A DNA stretch of 64,000 nucleotides from QAND01 sp003150225 (GCF_044357945.1 NZ_CP076563.1:1674001-1738000); one strand, 5' to 3'; numbered from the stretch's first letter, positions 35,061 through 44,018 are shown. The notes: a model not told the origin generated them from the sequence alone. Numbers and translations are program-made.

Positions 35061-35900
35061 ATGAACGAGATTAAACTGATCGTAACGGACATCGACGGCA
35101 CCCTGATGGATTTCCATGACAACATCCCCCAGATCAACATCGACGCCATCCGGGCCTGTAAGGAGCTGGGGGTTAAGGTCTGCGCCTGCACCGCCCGGAA
35201 CTGGACCACCGCCAAAGCCATCCTGGAGCGGGCGGGCCTCACCGATTACTGCATGCTTTGCAACGGTTCGGTAATCCTGGACATCAAAAACCAGGCCATC
35301 CAATACCGAAACCGCATCGCGCCTCAATACGTGGAGCCTCTGCTGCGCGCGGCCCTTCGCCATAGCGACGGCGTTACCGTAAACGGCACAGAGAAGAGCG
35401 TTATGTGGGAGGGCGCTATGGGCCATATGAAGCGAGCCAACTGGGATCCGGACGATCCCAAGGGACGGCCCTTCCGGGAATCCACCATCCATACCGCCTC
35501 CTTTGAGGAATTCGTGGAGAAAAGCAGGGACATCTGCAACATCATCAACGTCTGGATTGGTCATGACCAACATCTGCCTTTGTATGCCGACATCAGCGAG
35601 ATCGGCCCCTTTGAGCTATCCGCTGCCGATGAGGACCATGTATACATCATGGCAAAGGATGCTACCAAGGGCCTAGCGGTGGAGATACTGGCCGGGCTCT
35701 ACGGGGTAAAGGCCGAGAACGTCATGGCCTTTGGGGATAGCAAAAATGACGCCAGCATGCTGCGCTGGGCGGGGCTGGGGGTCGCCATGGGCAACGCCAA
35801 CCAGCTGGCCAAGGACAGCGCGGATATCGTTGCCGCTCGGGTGGAGGAGGGCGGCGTAGGCCGGGAGATCTTCCGATTGGTGGTGAACCGGAGGAGATGA
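35061..35900 (+). CDS. Cof-type HAD hydrolase 5 of 6
   Basis: 279 residues. Motif I DIDGTLM, motif III ATKGLAVEIL and motif IV GDSKNDASM. It shares FELSAADEDHVYIMAKDATKG and MLRWAGLGVAMGN with copy 4, which implies a recent duplication. The 41-base gap before it holds a CGCAAT/ATTGCG repeat and a GGGC/GCCC hairpin. Confidence 0.9.
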   Translation: MNEIKLIVTDIDGTLMDFHDNIPQINIDAIRACKELGVKVCACTARNWTTAKAILERAGLTDYCMLCNGSVILDIKNQAIQYRNRIAPQYVEPLLRAALRHSDGVTVNGTEKSVMWEGAMGHMKRANWDPDDPKGRPFRESTIHTASFEEFVEKSRDICNIINVWIGHDQHLPLYADISEIGPFELSAADEDHVYIMAKDATKGLAVEILAGLYGVKAENVMAFGDSKNDASMLRWAGLGVAMGNANQLAKDSADIVAARVEEGGVGREIFRLVVNRRR

Positions 35901-36778
35901 GGGACATTAGGCTCATCGTCACCGATCTGGACGGCACCTTTCTAAACGGATACCGCAGCTTCCATCCCGATAACGCCAAGGCCATCCGGGCGGCCCAGGA
36001 GGCGGGGATCATGGTTTGCGCCTGCACCGGCCGGTGCTATGAGATGGCCAAAAGCCCCATCGTGATGGCGGGGTTTGACCGTCTGGCCATCCTCAGCAAT
36101 GGAGCTGCTATCAAGGACTTTCGCACGGGCTATAACCTGATGGAAAAGCTGATCCCCCCGGGGAAGGCCCAGGAGACCATGGGGCTTATGGATGAGTTTC
36201 GCGGCACCGCTCGGATCTATCTGGACCATACCTATGTGACCTACAACAAATACCAGAGCGGGCGCGGCAGGGACGATAGCATGGACCGCAACCGCAGAGC
36301 TCCCCGGCGGCTGAGGGAAAACATCTCCTGTACCGACCGCTTGGAGGATTTGATGGAACTGGCGGAGCAGGGGATCCAGCAGATCAACGTCACCATCCCG
36401 GATCGGGAGCGATCCCGGCTTTTTGAGGAACAGGTACGGAAAATCGGGGGCCTTGAAACCACCGCCAGCAATCCCACCGATGTGGAGATCATGCTGGAAG
36501 GGGTCAGCAAGGGAAACGCACTCATCGAGCTGGCTCGCATCCTGGGGGTGGAGCGGGAGAACGTTATGGCTCTGGGGGACAATTATAACGATGTGCCCAT
36601 GCTGCGCTGGGCCGGGATTGGCGTAGCGGTAAGCAACGCCGTGGACGCCGCCAAGGAGGCGGCAGACCGGATCACCGGCAACGGCAGGGAAAACGGGATG
36701 GGGCAGGCGGTGTTCGGCATTGCCCTGGGAAGGGGAACCATTGGATACAGTATGCGTCGTGAAATGCGGCGAGTATGA
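35897..36778 (+). CDS. Cof-type HAD hydrolase 6 of 6
   Basis: 293 residues, overlapping copy 5 by four bases. Motif I DLDGTFL, motif III SKGNALIEL and motif IV GDNYNDVPM. The cap is longer and contains an Arg-rich stretch (DRNRRAPRRLRE). Its last 38 bases overlap the next gene. Confidence 0.9.
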   Translation: MRDIRLIVTDLDGTFLNGYRSFHPDNAKAIRAAQEAGIMVCACTGRCYEMAKSPIVMAGFDRLAILSNGAAIKDFRTGYNLMEKLIPPGKAQETMGLMDEFRGTARIYLDHTYVTYNKYQSGRGRDDSMDRNRRAPRRLRENISCTDRLEDLMELAEQGIQQINVTIPDRERSRLFEEQVRKIGGLETTASNPTDVEIMLEGVSKGNALIELARILGVERENVMALGDNYNDVPMLRWAGIGVAVSNAVDAAKEAADRITGNGRENGMGQAVFGIALGRGTIGYSMRREMRRV

Positions 36779-37883
36779 GCAAAGCGCCGTCCAGGCCGCT
36801 GTGGACCGTTCCATAGCGGCCATCGGCGGTTTTGGGGACGTTATCGGCCCGGGTAAAACCGTGGCCCTAAAGGTCAACCTTTTGAAGAAAAACCGGCCGG
36901 AGGACTGCGTTACCACCCACCCCCTTGTGGTGGCGGCGGTGGCCCGGAGGGTTCGGGAGCTGGGAGCCCGGGCGGTCATCGGCGACAGCCCGGGCGGGCC
37001 CTTCCATAAGGGGGCTCTTAAGGAAATCTACCGGATTTCCGGCATGGAGGAGGCGGCCCGGCTGTCGGGAGCGGAGCTGAATTTTGACGTGTCCACGGTG
37101 GAGGTGGGCAACCCTCAAGGCGTCCTGGCCAAGCAACTGACGCAGACCGCTTTTACCCACAACGCTGACGTGGTCATCGACCTGCCTAAGCTGAAAACCC
37201 ATGGCATGACCCGGTATACCGGCGCGGTGAAGAACCTTTTTGGCACCATCCCGGGAACGGTCAAGGTGGAGTACCACTACCGGATGCCGGAGCTGGAGCG
37301 ATTTTCCGCCATGCTGGTGGATGTCTGCCAGCATGTGAATCCCGCCTTTACCATCATGGACGCCGTGTGGGGCATGGAAGGGGATGGGCCCAGCGCCGGG
37401 GATCCGCGGCATATCGGGGCTATCCTGGCCAGCCGCAGTCCCTATGCTCTGGACTTTGCCGCAGCAGGGTTGATCCTGTCTGACCCCACGGCCATCTGTA
37501 CCATCCGGCGGGCCATGGAGCGGGGGATCGGCCCCCAGCGCCTTGGCGACATCAATCTGGTGGGAGACCAGTACGAATCCTTCCGAATTTCCGATTATAA
37601 GGTCCCCGAGAGCCGTGGAACCGACCTGCTGCGCCGCCGTGCGCCGGGGTTTGTGGGGAGGGCGGCCAACCGGCTGCTGACCCCCCGGCCTAAGCTGATC
37701 CCCAACCGGTGCGTCGGCTGCGGCGTCTGCTTCCGCAGCTGTCCGCCCAAGGCCATCACCATGGAGGATCATCGCCCTAGATTTGATTTCACAGCCTGCA
37801 TCCGGTGCTTCTGCTGTCATGAGCTGTGCCCCGAAAAGGCCATCGAAATCAAACGCAGCCCTCTGATAAGGATGTTAAAATAG
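36741..37883 (+). CDS. DUF362 iron-sulfur protein with two 4Fe-4S clusters
   Basis: 380 residues from the TTG at 36741 after GGAAGGGG; a TTG at 36720 is also in frame. The DUF362 core (ALKVNLLKKNRPEDCVTTHP, then VVIDLPKLKTHGMTRYTGAVKNLFG) fills residues 1-300. Two clusters follow at 318-375 (CVGCGVCFRSCP and CIRCFCCHELCP). Proteins of this type are common in anaerobes and of unknown reaction. Overlap with the last HAD gene suggests cotranslation. Confidence 0.87.
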   Translation: MDTVCVVKCGEYEQSAVQAAVDRSIAAIGGFGDVIGPGKTVALKVNLLKKNRPEDCVTTHPLVVAAVARRVRELGARAVIGDSPGGPFHKGALKEIYRISGMEEAARLSGAELNFDVSTVEVGNPQGVLAKQLTQTAFTHNADVVIDLPKLKTHGMTRYTGAVKNLFGTIPGTVKVEYHYRMPELERFSAMLVDVCQHVNPAFTIMDAVWGMEGDGPSAGDPRHIGAILASRSPYALDFAAAGLILSDPTAICTIRRAMERGIGPQRLGDINLVGDQYESFRISDYKVPESRGTDLLRRRAPGFVGRAANRLLTPRPKLIPNRCVGCGVCFRSCPPKAITMEDHRPRFDFTACIRCFCCHELCPEKAIEIKRSPLIRMLK

Positions 37884-37884
37884 C

Positions 37885-38346
37885 ATGTTTCAAATCGTAT
37901 TGTATGAGCCCGAGATTCCCCAGAACACCGGCAACATCGCCCGTACCTGTGCCGTAACGGGCTGTGGCCTGCACCTCATTGAGCCCCTGGGCTTTTCCAT
38001 CGACGCCCGCCAGGTCCGCCGGGCGGGGCTGGACTATTGGGATAAGGTGCTGGTGGACACCTACCCGGATTTCCAGGCGTTTCTTTCCCAAAACCCCGGC
38101 GCCAACCTTTATTTTCTCAGCACCAAGGGCGGGACCTATTATCATCAAGTCCGGTTTCGCCCGGGCGATTATCTGGTGTTCGGCCGGGAGACGGCGGGGC
38201 TGCCCCAAGAGATCATGGATCGTTACCGTGATAGGCTGATCCGTCTGCCCATGCTGCCGGGGCTGCGATCCCTCAATCTGGCCAATACCGTGTGCGCCAC
38301 CGTGTACGAGGCCCTGCGCCAGAACGGGTTTGCCGGAATGCTGTAA
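37885..38346 (+). CDS. trmL: tRNA (cytidine/uridine-34 2'-O)-methyltransferase TrmL
   Basis: 153 residues, a minimal SPOUT methyltransferase. The N-terminal EPEIPQNTGNIARTCAVTG, the middle FGRETAGLP and the C-terminal knot segment PMLPGLRSLNLANTVCATVYEALRQ are diagnostic. It methylates the wobble nucleotide of certain leucine tRNAs. It starts one base after the preceding stop and closes the unit. Confidence 0.94.
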   Translation: MFQIVLYEPEIPQNTGNIARTCAVTGCGLHLIEPLGFSIDARQVRRAGLDYWDKVLVDTYPDFQAFLSQNPGANLYFLSTKGGTYYHQVRFRPGDYLVFGRETAGLPQEIMDRYRDRLIRLPMLPGLRSLNLANTVCATVYEALRQNGFAGML

Positions 38347-38728
38347 GGAGAATCGCAAAGGAGGAATGCATTCCTCTGTTCCCAGGATTTGAGCTGCTGG
38401 ATGCCATGGAGCGGCCGGGGCCTTTTCCCTTGCGGAGGGGTTCCATGTGCGGTTTTGCTCCTTGAAGGGAGGATTGAACTCAGCTTGAATCCCAGAGTGG
38501 ACGGGTATTTCTGCGCCCGTTGGGCTGTGGATGAAGCCTGCGATACCCCATCGGGGATATCCGCGGGAATCCACATGGCCTTGGGGTTTGTAGCGGATTG
38601 GTTGGGAGAAAGGCAGGCTTTTGCGATTGCCAAGCGAATGAACTGTGTCTGGAGTTGGATCCGTATGAGGATCCGTTTTCCCCGTTAAAACGGGAAAAAT
38701 GAAAGTAGAAGAAGGGAAAATAAGCTTG
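38347..38728. other. Gene-free interval after trmL
   Basis: About 380 bases with no convincing gene. A 16-base perfect palindrome (GAGGAATGCATTCCTC) lies at 38361-38376, and an imperfect TTTTCCCCGTT/AACGGGAAAA hairpin at 38678-38700. Short open frames on both strands lack ribosome binding sites and family features. It may hold a decayed gene or a small RNA. Confidence 0.5.
38361..38376. repeat. 16-base perfect palindrome
   Basis: GAGGAATGCATTCCTC starts 15 bases after the trmL stop codon. It could be an operator or part of a terminator without a T-run. Confidence 0.55.
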
Positions 38729-38755
38729 AAAAAAGACCCGGCAGGGTCTTTTTTT
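38729..38755 (+). terminator. Terminator upstream of the phosphate transporter
   Basis: AAAAAAGACCC, a GGCA loop, GGGTCTTTTTTT. It insulates the Pho-type promoter that follows from upstream transcription. Confidence 0.9.
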
Positions 38756-38773
38756 GTATAAGCAGGCGAGTAT

Positions 38774-38827
38774 TTAACATAGATTTAATATTGATTTAAC
38801 TGAAATCACCTCAAAATGGAATATAAA
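38774..38827 (+). promoter_or_regulatory. PhoP box and promoter of the Na/phosphate cotransporter
   Basis: Three direct repeats TTAACA, TTAATA, TTAACT start at 38774, 38785 and 38796, each separated by five bases, the 11-base period of Gram-positive PhoP boxes. TATAAA at 38822-38827 can serve as the -10, 20 bases after the last repeat, with no -35 hexamer. This is the layout of a PhoP-activated promoter, and the gene behind it is a phosphate transporter. Confidence 0.8.
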
Positions 38828-38870
38828 TTTAGTAGTTGCGTAATCTTTCGTTTGGTTGGAGGTCGTTGTA

Positions 38871-40487
38871 TTGAGCCTATTCAACATTTTCGCCTTGGCA
38901 GGCGGCCTGGGCCTGTTCCTCTACGGCATGGATATGATGGGAAAAGGCCTGGAGAGCGCCGCTGGCTCCAAGCTCAAGGGCGTGCTGGAAAAGCTGACCA
39001 GCAACCGGCTCATGGGAGTACTGGTGGGCATGCTGGTCACCGCGGTGATCCAGTCCAGCTCGGCCACCACCGTGATGGCGGTGGGATTCGTCAACGCCGG
39101 CGTTATGACCCTGAGCCAGGCCTTCGGCGTGATGCTGGGCGCCAACATCGGCACCACCATCACCGGCCAGATCATCGCCTTCAACGTATCGGACTACGCG
39201 CCGCTGTTCGCCATTTTGGGTATCCTGCCCATGATGTTCGCCAAAAAGCGCCGGATGCAGAGCATCGGCACCATCGTAGCTGGCTTCGGTATTCTGTTCA
39301 TCGGCCTCAATATGATGGGTAGCGCCATGGAGCCCCTTAAAAGCGACCCAGGCTTCATCTCCTTTATGACCCACTTCCAGAATCCCCTTCTAGGGGTGCT
39401 GGTAGGCACCATTGCCACCGGCATCATCCAGTCCAGCTCGGCCACCGTAGGGATCCTACAGACCCTGGCGGCCCAGGGCCTGGTGAGTTTGGATGCCAGC
39501 CTATATATCGTGCTGGGCTGTAACATCGGCACCTGTGTAACCGCCATGCTGGCCAGCATTGGCACCAACACCAATGCCCGCCGCACGGCGCTCATGCACC
39601 TGATCAACAAGATCATCGGCGCAATCCTCTTCATTGGGGTGCTGTACATCTTCCCCATCACCGACATCGTGGCAAATCTTACGCCGGGCGTGCCCAAACA
39701 GCAGATTGCCAACTTCCACACCATCTTCAACGTGTTGAACACCTTGATTCTGCTTCCCTTCGGCGGTACCATGGTGAACCTGGTGACCCGGTTGATCAAG
39801 GACCGGGACACCGGCGGCCACGGCGGCAAGCGGCTGCTTTATTTGGACGAGCGTATCCTGGAGACCCCGCCCTTTGCCATGGTCCAGCTTCAGAAGGAGA
39901 TCGGACGCATGGCCCAGCTTGCCATCGAGAACTACCGGAACAGCGTGGAGGCCTTTTTCCAAAAGAGCGATGATTTGGTACAAGCCGTCTTTGAGCAGGA
40001 GGGGTCCATCAACTATGTGGGCCGGGAGGTTACCCGGTACATGGTGAAGATCCAGGGCTTGCAGGCTCTGCCCCAGTCGGACAAGGACAAGATCTTCCGC
40101 CTCCACGACGTGGTAATGGGGCTGGAGCGCATCGGCGACCACGCTGAAAACATTGCGGAATTCGCCCAAGCCCGGATGGAACAGGAGGTTAAGATGACCC
40201 CCGAGGCCCTTGCGGAACTGCGGCAGATGTGTGATATCGTCGGCGAGGCTCTGGACAAGGGCCTGGCCCGGCTGATCGATGGGGAGGAACATCCGGAAAA
40301 CGTGGCTCTGGTGGAGGAGATCGAGGGGAAGGCCGATGGCATGTTCCAGACCATGCGGGACAACCATATCGCCCGGCTAAACCAGGAGAACTGCACCCCC
40401 ATGGCCGGAATGCTGTTCACCGATATGGGCATCGATTTGGAGCGGATCTCCGACTACGCGATGAAGATCATCCGGCTGGTCCATTGA
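38871..40487 (+). CDS. Na/phosphate cotransporter with PhoU-like domain
   Basis: 538 residues from the TTG at 38871 after GGAGGT. Two inverted NptA/YjbB-type repeats hold the signatures TAVIQSSSATTVMAVGFV (about residue 58) and TGIIQSSSATVGILQTL (about 190). A soluble PhoU-like helical domain fills residues 345-538 (HDVVMGLERIGDHAENIAE and DLERISDYAMKI). It imports phosphate with sodium; the PhoU domain may link it to phosphate signalling. Confidence 0.92.
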   Translation: MSLFNIFALAGGLGLFLYGMDMMGKGLESAAGSKLKGVLEKLTSNRLMGVLVGMLVTAVIQSSSATTVMAVGFVNAGVMTLSQAFGVMLGANIGTTITGQIIAFNVSDYAPLFAILGILPMMFAKKRRMQSIGTIVAGFGILFIGLNMMGSAMEPLKSDPGFISFMTHFQNPLLGVLVGTIATGIIQSSSATVGILQTLAAQGLVSLDASLYIVLGCNIGTCVTAMLASIGTNTNARRTALMHLINKIIGAILFIGVLYIFPITDIVANLTPGVPKQQIANFHTIFNVLNTLILLPFGGTMVNLVTRLIKDRDTGGHGGKRLLYLDERILETPPFAMVQLQKEIGRMAQLAIENYRNSVEAFFQKSDDLVQAVFEQEGSINYVGREVTRYMVKIQGLQALPQSDKDKIFRLHDVVMGLERIGDHAENIAEFAQARMEQEVKMTPEALAELRQMCDIVGEALDKGLARLIDGEEHPENVALVEEIEGKADGMFQTMRDNHIARLNQENCTPMAGMLFTDMGIDLERISDYAMKIIRLVH

Positions 40488-40510
40488 TCCATCCCTGGAG
40501 AACGGAAACC

Positions 40511-40540
40511 AAAGGCGGAGGGTACTCCCTCCGCCTTTTT
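40511..40540 (+). terminator. Terminator after the Na/phosphate cotransporter
   Basis: AAAGGCGGAGGG, TACT loop, CCCTCCGCCTTTTT. Twelve perfect pairs and a T-run. Confidence 0.93.
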
Positions 40541-40592
40541 CGTCCGTTGACAACGGCGGTATAATAAAACTATGGATAGGAGGGTGAGCGGA

Positions 40593-41444
40593 ATGAAGAA
40601 AAGCGATTTAGAAGGGGCGTTGGCGGCGTTTAGCCAGGAGTCCCCGCTAAACTATGTGGGGGAGTCGGTGGCCATTGCACCCGAGGTGGTGGGGCTGCGG
40701 ATGTATGACGCCCCCATCGTGGGATACGGCGCCGCGGACGATCCCTGGTTTGACCGGCTGCAGAACGAGGAGGCGGTGGGACACCAGTTTGAGAAGCCCG
40801 ATTTCTGGCTGCCCGGCGCAAAGACCGTCATCAGCTTTTTTGCACCCAAGTCGGAACGGGTTCGGGAGGACAACGCCAAGGTTATGGGGGAACCCTCCAT
40901 CTACTGGCTCCATGCCCGGAAGGAGGGCCAGGACTTCATCGATGGCCTCTGCCGCCGGATCATGGAACTGCTGGCGGAGCAGGGCTACCGGGCGGTGGCT
41001 CCCTCCCTGGACAGCCGCTTTCAGACTGGGGCGGTTCGGTTGAACCAGGCGGGGGAAGCATATCAATATCCCTTTACCAGTAATTGGTCGGAGCGCCATG
41101 TGGCCTACGTCTGCGGCATGGGCACCTTTGGCCTGTCCCGGGGCCTCATCACCGAAAAGGGGATTGCCGGACGCTTTGGCAGCGTGATAACCGACTGGGT
41201 GGCGGAGCCCAAGCCCAGGGAATATACTGGCATCTATGACTGGTGTATCATGTGCGGCCTCTGTGGTGTGAATTGCCCGGCCGACGCCATCACCATCGAG
41301 AAGGGGAAGGATCACCCCACCTGCTCGGCCTATCTCAGGAGCATCCCAGAGCGCTTTCACCCCCGATATGGATGCGGTAAGTGCCAGGTAGCCGTTCCCT
41401 GTGAGCGAACCGCGCCCGGCAGAAGGGTTGGGAACCGCCAATAG
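40593..41444 (+). CDS. QueG-like iron-sulfur reductase
   Basis: 283 residues from the ATG at 40593 after AGGAGGGTG. The C-terminal half has CIMCGLCGVNCP (about residue 222) and further cysteines CGKCQVAVPCE near 265-275 for two 4Fe-4S clusters. The N-terminal 200 residues resemble the cobalamin-binding epoxyqueuosine reductase fold (VAYVCGMGTFGLSRGLIT). It lacks the C-terminal HEAT repeat of true QueG, so it may be a paralog with another substrate. A TATAAT at 40560 may start it. Confidence 0.72.
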   Translation: MKKSDLEGALAAFSQESPLNYVGESVAIAPEVVGLRMYDAPIVGYGAADDPWFDRLQNEEAVGHQFEKPDFWLPGAKTVISFFAPKSERVREDNAKVMGEPSIYWLHARKEGQDFIDGLCRRIMELLAEQGYRAVAPSLDSRFQTGAVRLNQAGEAYQYPFTSNWSERHVAYVCGMGTFGLSRGLITEKGIAGRFGSVITDWVAEPKPREYTGIYDWCIMCGLCGVNCPADAITIEKGKDHPTCSAYLRSIPERFHPRYGCGKCQVAVPCERTAPGRRVGNRQ

Positions 41445-41454
41445 AATTCAAGAT

Positions 41455-41490
41455 AAAAAGGCCGGGGAATGCCCCCGGCCTCTTTTATTT
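41455..41490. terminator. Bidirectional terminator between converging genes
   Basis: AGGCCGGGG and CCCCGGCCT with a 5-base loop, flanked by AAAA on the left and CTTTTATTTTT on the right. It can end both the rightward iron-sulfur gene and the leftward hydrolase gene. Confidence 0.9.
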
Positions 41491-42402
41491 TTCGGTGGTG
41501 ACGGTTAACTTCAGCCCATCGGTGCGGACGACGATGTCCCCGTCCCGATCGGTGCGGTAGACCTCCGTGCCGTACGCTTCCTCCAGCCGCTGGAAAATGG
41601 TGCTTTTCTTGGCGCGCTCCTTGTCGCCGTATTCCTCCAAGGGCTTCATACTCACCGCGGCATAGTTGGGCTGTACCCGCTGGGCGAATACCTGGGTGGT
41701 GGAATCGTTGGCATGATGGCCGATTTTCAGAAAATCTGCCCGCAGCTCATCCCCGTAATAGTTCACGTAATCCCGTTCCGCCCGTTCCTCGGCGTCTCCT
41801 GTAAACAAAAGGCGCATGTTGCCATAAAACAGCATCATTACCGCCGAGGTATCGTTGATATCCTCATAGTCTAGGGCGAGGGGACCCAGGAACAAACAGT
41901 CCGCCCCTCCAAAGGAGAACCGTTCCCCAGCCTTGATCTCCTTGACCGTCACTTCGGTATGTTCCGTCAGGGTGTCCAATAGGGTGCGGTAAAGCTTGGT
42001 GGTATGCTCCCGGCCGGTCATATATACCGTGTCCACCGCAACGTGGTCCAGCAGATAGGACGCATTGCCGATGTGATCGGAATGGGGATGGGTCAGGACC
42101 ATGACGTCGATGCGTTGAATGTCAAGATCCGAAAGGGTGGCTTTTACGGCCTTCCGGGCGGAATCCTCCCCGGTATCGATGACCATGGTTTTTCCCTGGC
42201 TCTGAACCAGGATAAAATCTCCGTGGCCCACATCCACCACCCGGACGGACAGCTCCGGAAGGGGCTCGGTGATCTCCTCCCCCTCATAGAGGGGAGCCGA
42301 CGGCAGGGAATCGCTGAATAGGGAGAAGGGATCCAGCAGATAAAATGCGCCCAATAGGCATACGATCAGTGCCAAAGCCAGGAATCTAGACGCTCTTTTC
42401 AT
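41485..42402 (-). CDS. Membrane-anchored metallo-beta-lactamase-fold hydrolase (ComEC-C-like)
   Basis: 305 residues from the ATG at 42402 after GAGGTGAT; earlier in-frame starts lack such a site. A signal-anchor (FLALALIVCLLGAFYLL) is at residues 6-23. The metal site motif THPHSDHIG lies near 100, with FTGDAEERAE and LKIGHHANDSTT as the later ligands. The domain resembles the C-terminal hydrolase of the DNA-uptake channel ComEC, here alone and outside the cell. Such proteins are proposed nucleases; substrate unproven. Confidence 0.85.
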   Translation of the reverse strand: MKRASRFLALALIVCLLGAFYLLDPFSLFSDSLPSAPLYEGEEITEPLPELSVRVVDVGHGDFILVQSQGKTMVIDTGEDSARKAVKATLSDLDIQRIDVMVLTHPHSDHIGNASYLLDHVAVDTVYMTGREHTTKLYRTLLDTLTEHTEVTVKEIKAGERFSFGGADCLFLGPLALDYEDINDTSAVMMLFYGNMRLLFTGDAEERAERDYVNYYGDELRADFLKIGHHANDSTTQVFAQRVQPNYAAVSMKPLEEYGDKERAKKSTIFQRLEEAYGTEVYRTDRDGDIVVRTDGLKLTVTTEK

Positions 42403-42619
42403 AACATCACCTCTCAATAAACCTCTCGTCAATCCTACCACATCCGCTCCAAAAGGGAAATTCCCGGCAGGGGAAAAGCGTCTTGAAAAATAGAAAATGC
42501 CGATAGGGGGATGGACAAGAGAACGGGAAAATGGTATTAAGAGTAGAAGACATGGGCTGCAAAACCATGGATACGGCGGCGCGGCCGCCAGGAAAGGGGA
42601 CCGGAGCTTCCGGAGAGAG

Positions 42620-43699
42620 ATGGCAAAACGGGTGATGGTGGGCATGAGCGGCGGCGTGGATTCCGCCGTTGCGGCCCTTTTGTTAAAGCAGCAGGGCTAT
42701 GACGTCCTGGGCGTATTTATGAAAAACTGGGAGGAAGAGGACGAGGACGGAGTGTGTACCGCCGCGGAGGACTACGACGATATGCGCCGCACCTGCGACG
42801 TCATCGGCATCCCATACTATACGGTGAACTTTGCGCAGGAGTATCGGGATCGGGTTTTTTCGGTGTTCCTTCGGGAATACCAAGCGGGGCGCACGCCCAA
42901 TCCGGATGTGCTGTGCAATACCGAGATCAAGTTCAACGCGTTTCTGGAGTTTGCCATCATGGCGGATTGCGATGCCCTTGCAACGGGCCATTATGCCCGA
43001 ATTCGGCGGATGCCGGATGGACGGGCGCTCCTTCGCCGGGGGGCGGACGCCAATAAGGATCAATCCTATTTCCTCTGCGGCCTCAATCAGGATATGCTGC
43101 AAAACGCCATGTTCCCGGTGGGTGGGATGGAGAAGCGGCATGTTCGGGAGATGGCCTGGCTGGCCGGCCTTCCGGTAGCCGATAAGAAGGACTCCACCGG
43201 CATCTGCTTCATCGGGGAACGAAGCTTCCGCAAGTTTATCAGCTCCTACCTGCCCACCCAGCCTGGCGATATGGTGGACGCCGATACCGGCGCGCGGGTG
43301 GGCCGCCACGAGGGCCTCTTCCTCTATACCATAGGCCAGCGCAAGGGATTGGGGATCGGAGGCAAAGGGACGGGAGACCCTTGGTTTGTGACGGAAAAGG
43401 ACCTGGAGCGCAACATCCTCTATGTATGTCAGGGGGAAGGAAACCCACGCTTGTACCAAAAAGGGCTGGTGACCGAGGGGTTCCATTGGATCGCCGGGGA
43501 AGCGCCGGGGGAGGAGTTTTGCTGCACCGCAAAGTTCCGTTACCGTCAAACGGACGTGGCGGTTCGGGTGCGGGTGGAGGAGGAAGGGATTACCGCCCGA
43601 TTCGACGCCCCCCAGCGGGCGGTGACGCCGGGCCAGTACGCCGTTTTGTACCAGGGGGATCTCTGTTTGGGCGGCGGGGTCATTCATCATGGGATATAG
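42620..43699 (+). CDS. mnmA: tRNA-specific 2-thiouridylase
   Basis: 359 residues from the ATG at 42620 (MAKRVMVGMSGGVDSAV); upstream in-frame sequence is not MnmA-like. PP-loop SGGVDS at 9-14. The catalytic pair is the Cys in NPDVLCNTEIKF and the Cys in DSTGICFIGER. It thiolates U34 of Lys, Glu and Gln tRNAs. The cysteine desulfurase partner is not in the window. Confidence 0.95.
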   Translation: MAKRVMVGMSGGVDSAVAALLLKQQGYDVLGVFMKNWEEEDEDGVCTAAEDYDDMRRTCDVIGIPYYTVNFAQEYRDRVFSVFLREYQAGRTPNPDVLCNTEIKFNAFLEFAIMADCDALATGHYARIRRMPDGRALLRRGADANKDQSYFLCGLNQDMLQNAMFPVGGMEKRHVREMAWLAGLPVADKKDSTGICFIGERSFRKFISSYLPTQPGDMVDADTGARVGRHEGLFLYTIGQRKGLGIGGKGTGDPWFVTEKDLERNILYVCQGEGNPRLYQKGLVTEGFHWIAGEAPGEEFCCTAKFRYRQTDVAVRVRVEEEGITARFDAPQRAVTPGQYAVLYQGDLCLGGGVIHHGI

Positions 43700-43824
43700 T
43701 CGGTAAGCGAACGGGGTATCCATGAAAACAAATGGGGAAAGGATAAAAAAGCCCACATTCTTTATTTTATGTTTCCAATGGTGAAAGAGACGAAAAGTTT
43801 TTTAAAAAAGTCTAAAAAAGGGGA

Positions 43825-43853
43825 TTGACAGTGAGGGGATGATTTGGTAAGAT
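43825..43853 (+). promoter_or_regulatory. Promoter of the rRNA operon
   Basis: Consensus TTGACA, 17 bases, TAAGAT, followed by a 160-base leader before 16S. AT-rich runs at 43797-43820 just upstream could be an UP element. The segment from 43700 to here holds nothing else I can identify. Confidence 0.85.
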
Positions 43854-44018
43854 GATCAAGCTCGCCCGAGAGGGGGAGCGGAGCACCTTGAGAACTACAT
43901 AGTGAAAAACCAAGCGCAAACTAGAAGAGAGAAGCCAAGAGTTTAGAAATCGAGCGAACGGTCATCTTCTGTGTTAAGTAAGAAGCGAGCATGTCCGAAG
44001 GGCATGGTAGCAAATATT
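43854..44018 (+). other. rRNA operon leader
   Basis: Transcribed leader before 16S. It contains GGAGCACCTTGAGAAC followed by TACATAG at 43880-43902, a motif repeated before 23S at 45870, likely involved in antitermination or in pairing for processing. Confidence 0.65.

Noticed and set aside
38389..38688. 99-codon frame after trmL, and a longer frame on the opposite strand
   Set aside because: No ribosome binding site, Trp/Cys/Arg-rich chance composition, no domain.
40547..40565. TTGACA and TATAAT close together before the QueG-like gene
   Set aside because: Only seven bases separate them, so they cannot act as one promoter; the TATAAT may work with a weaker -35.
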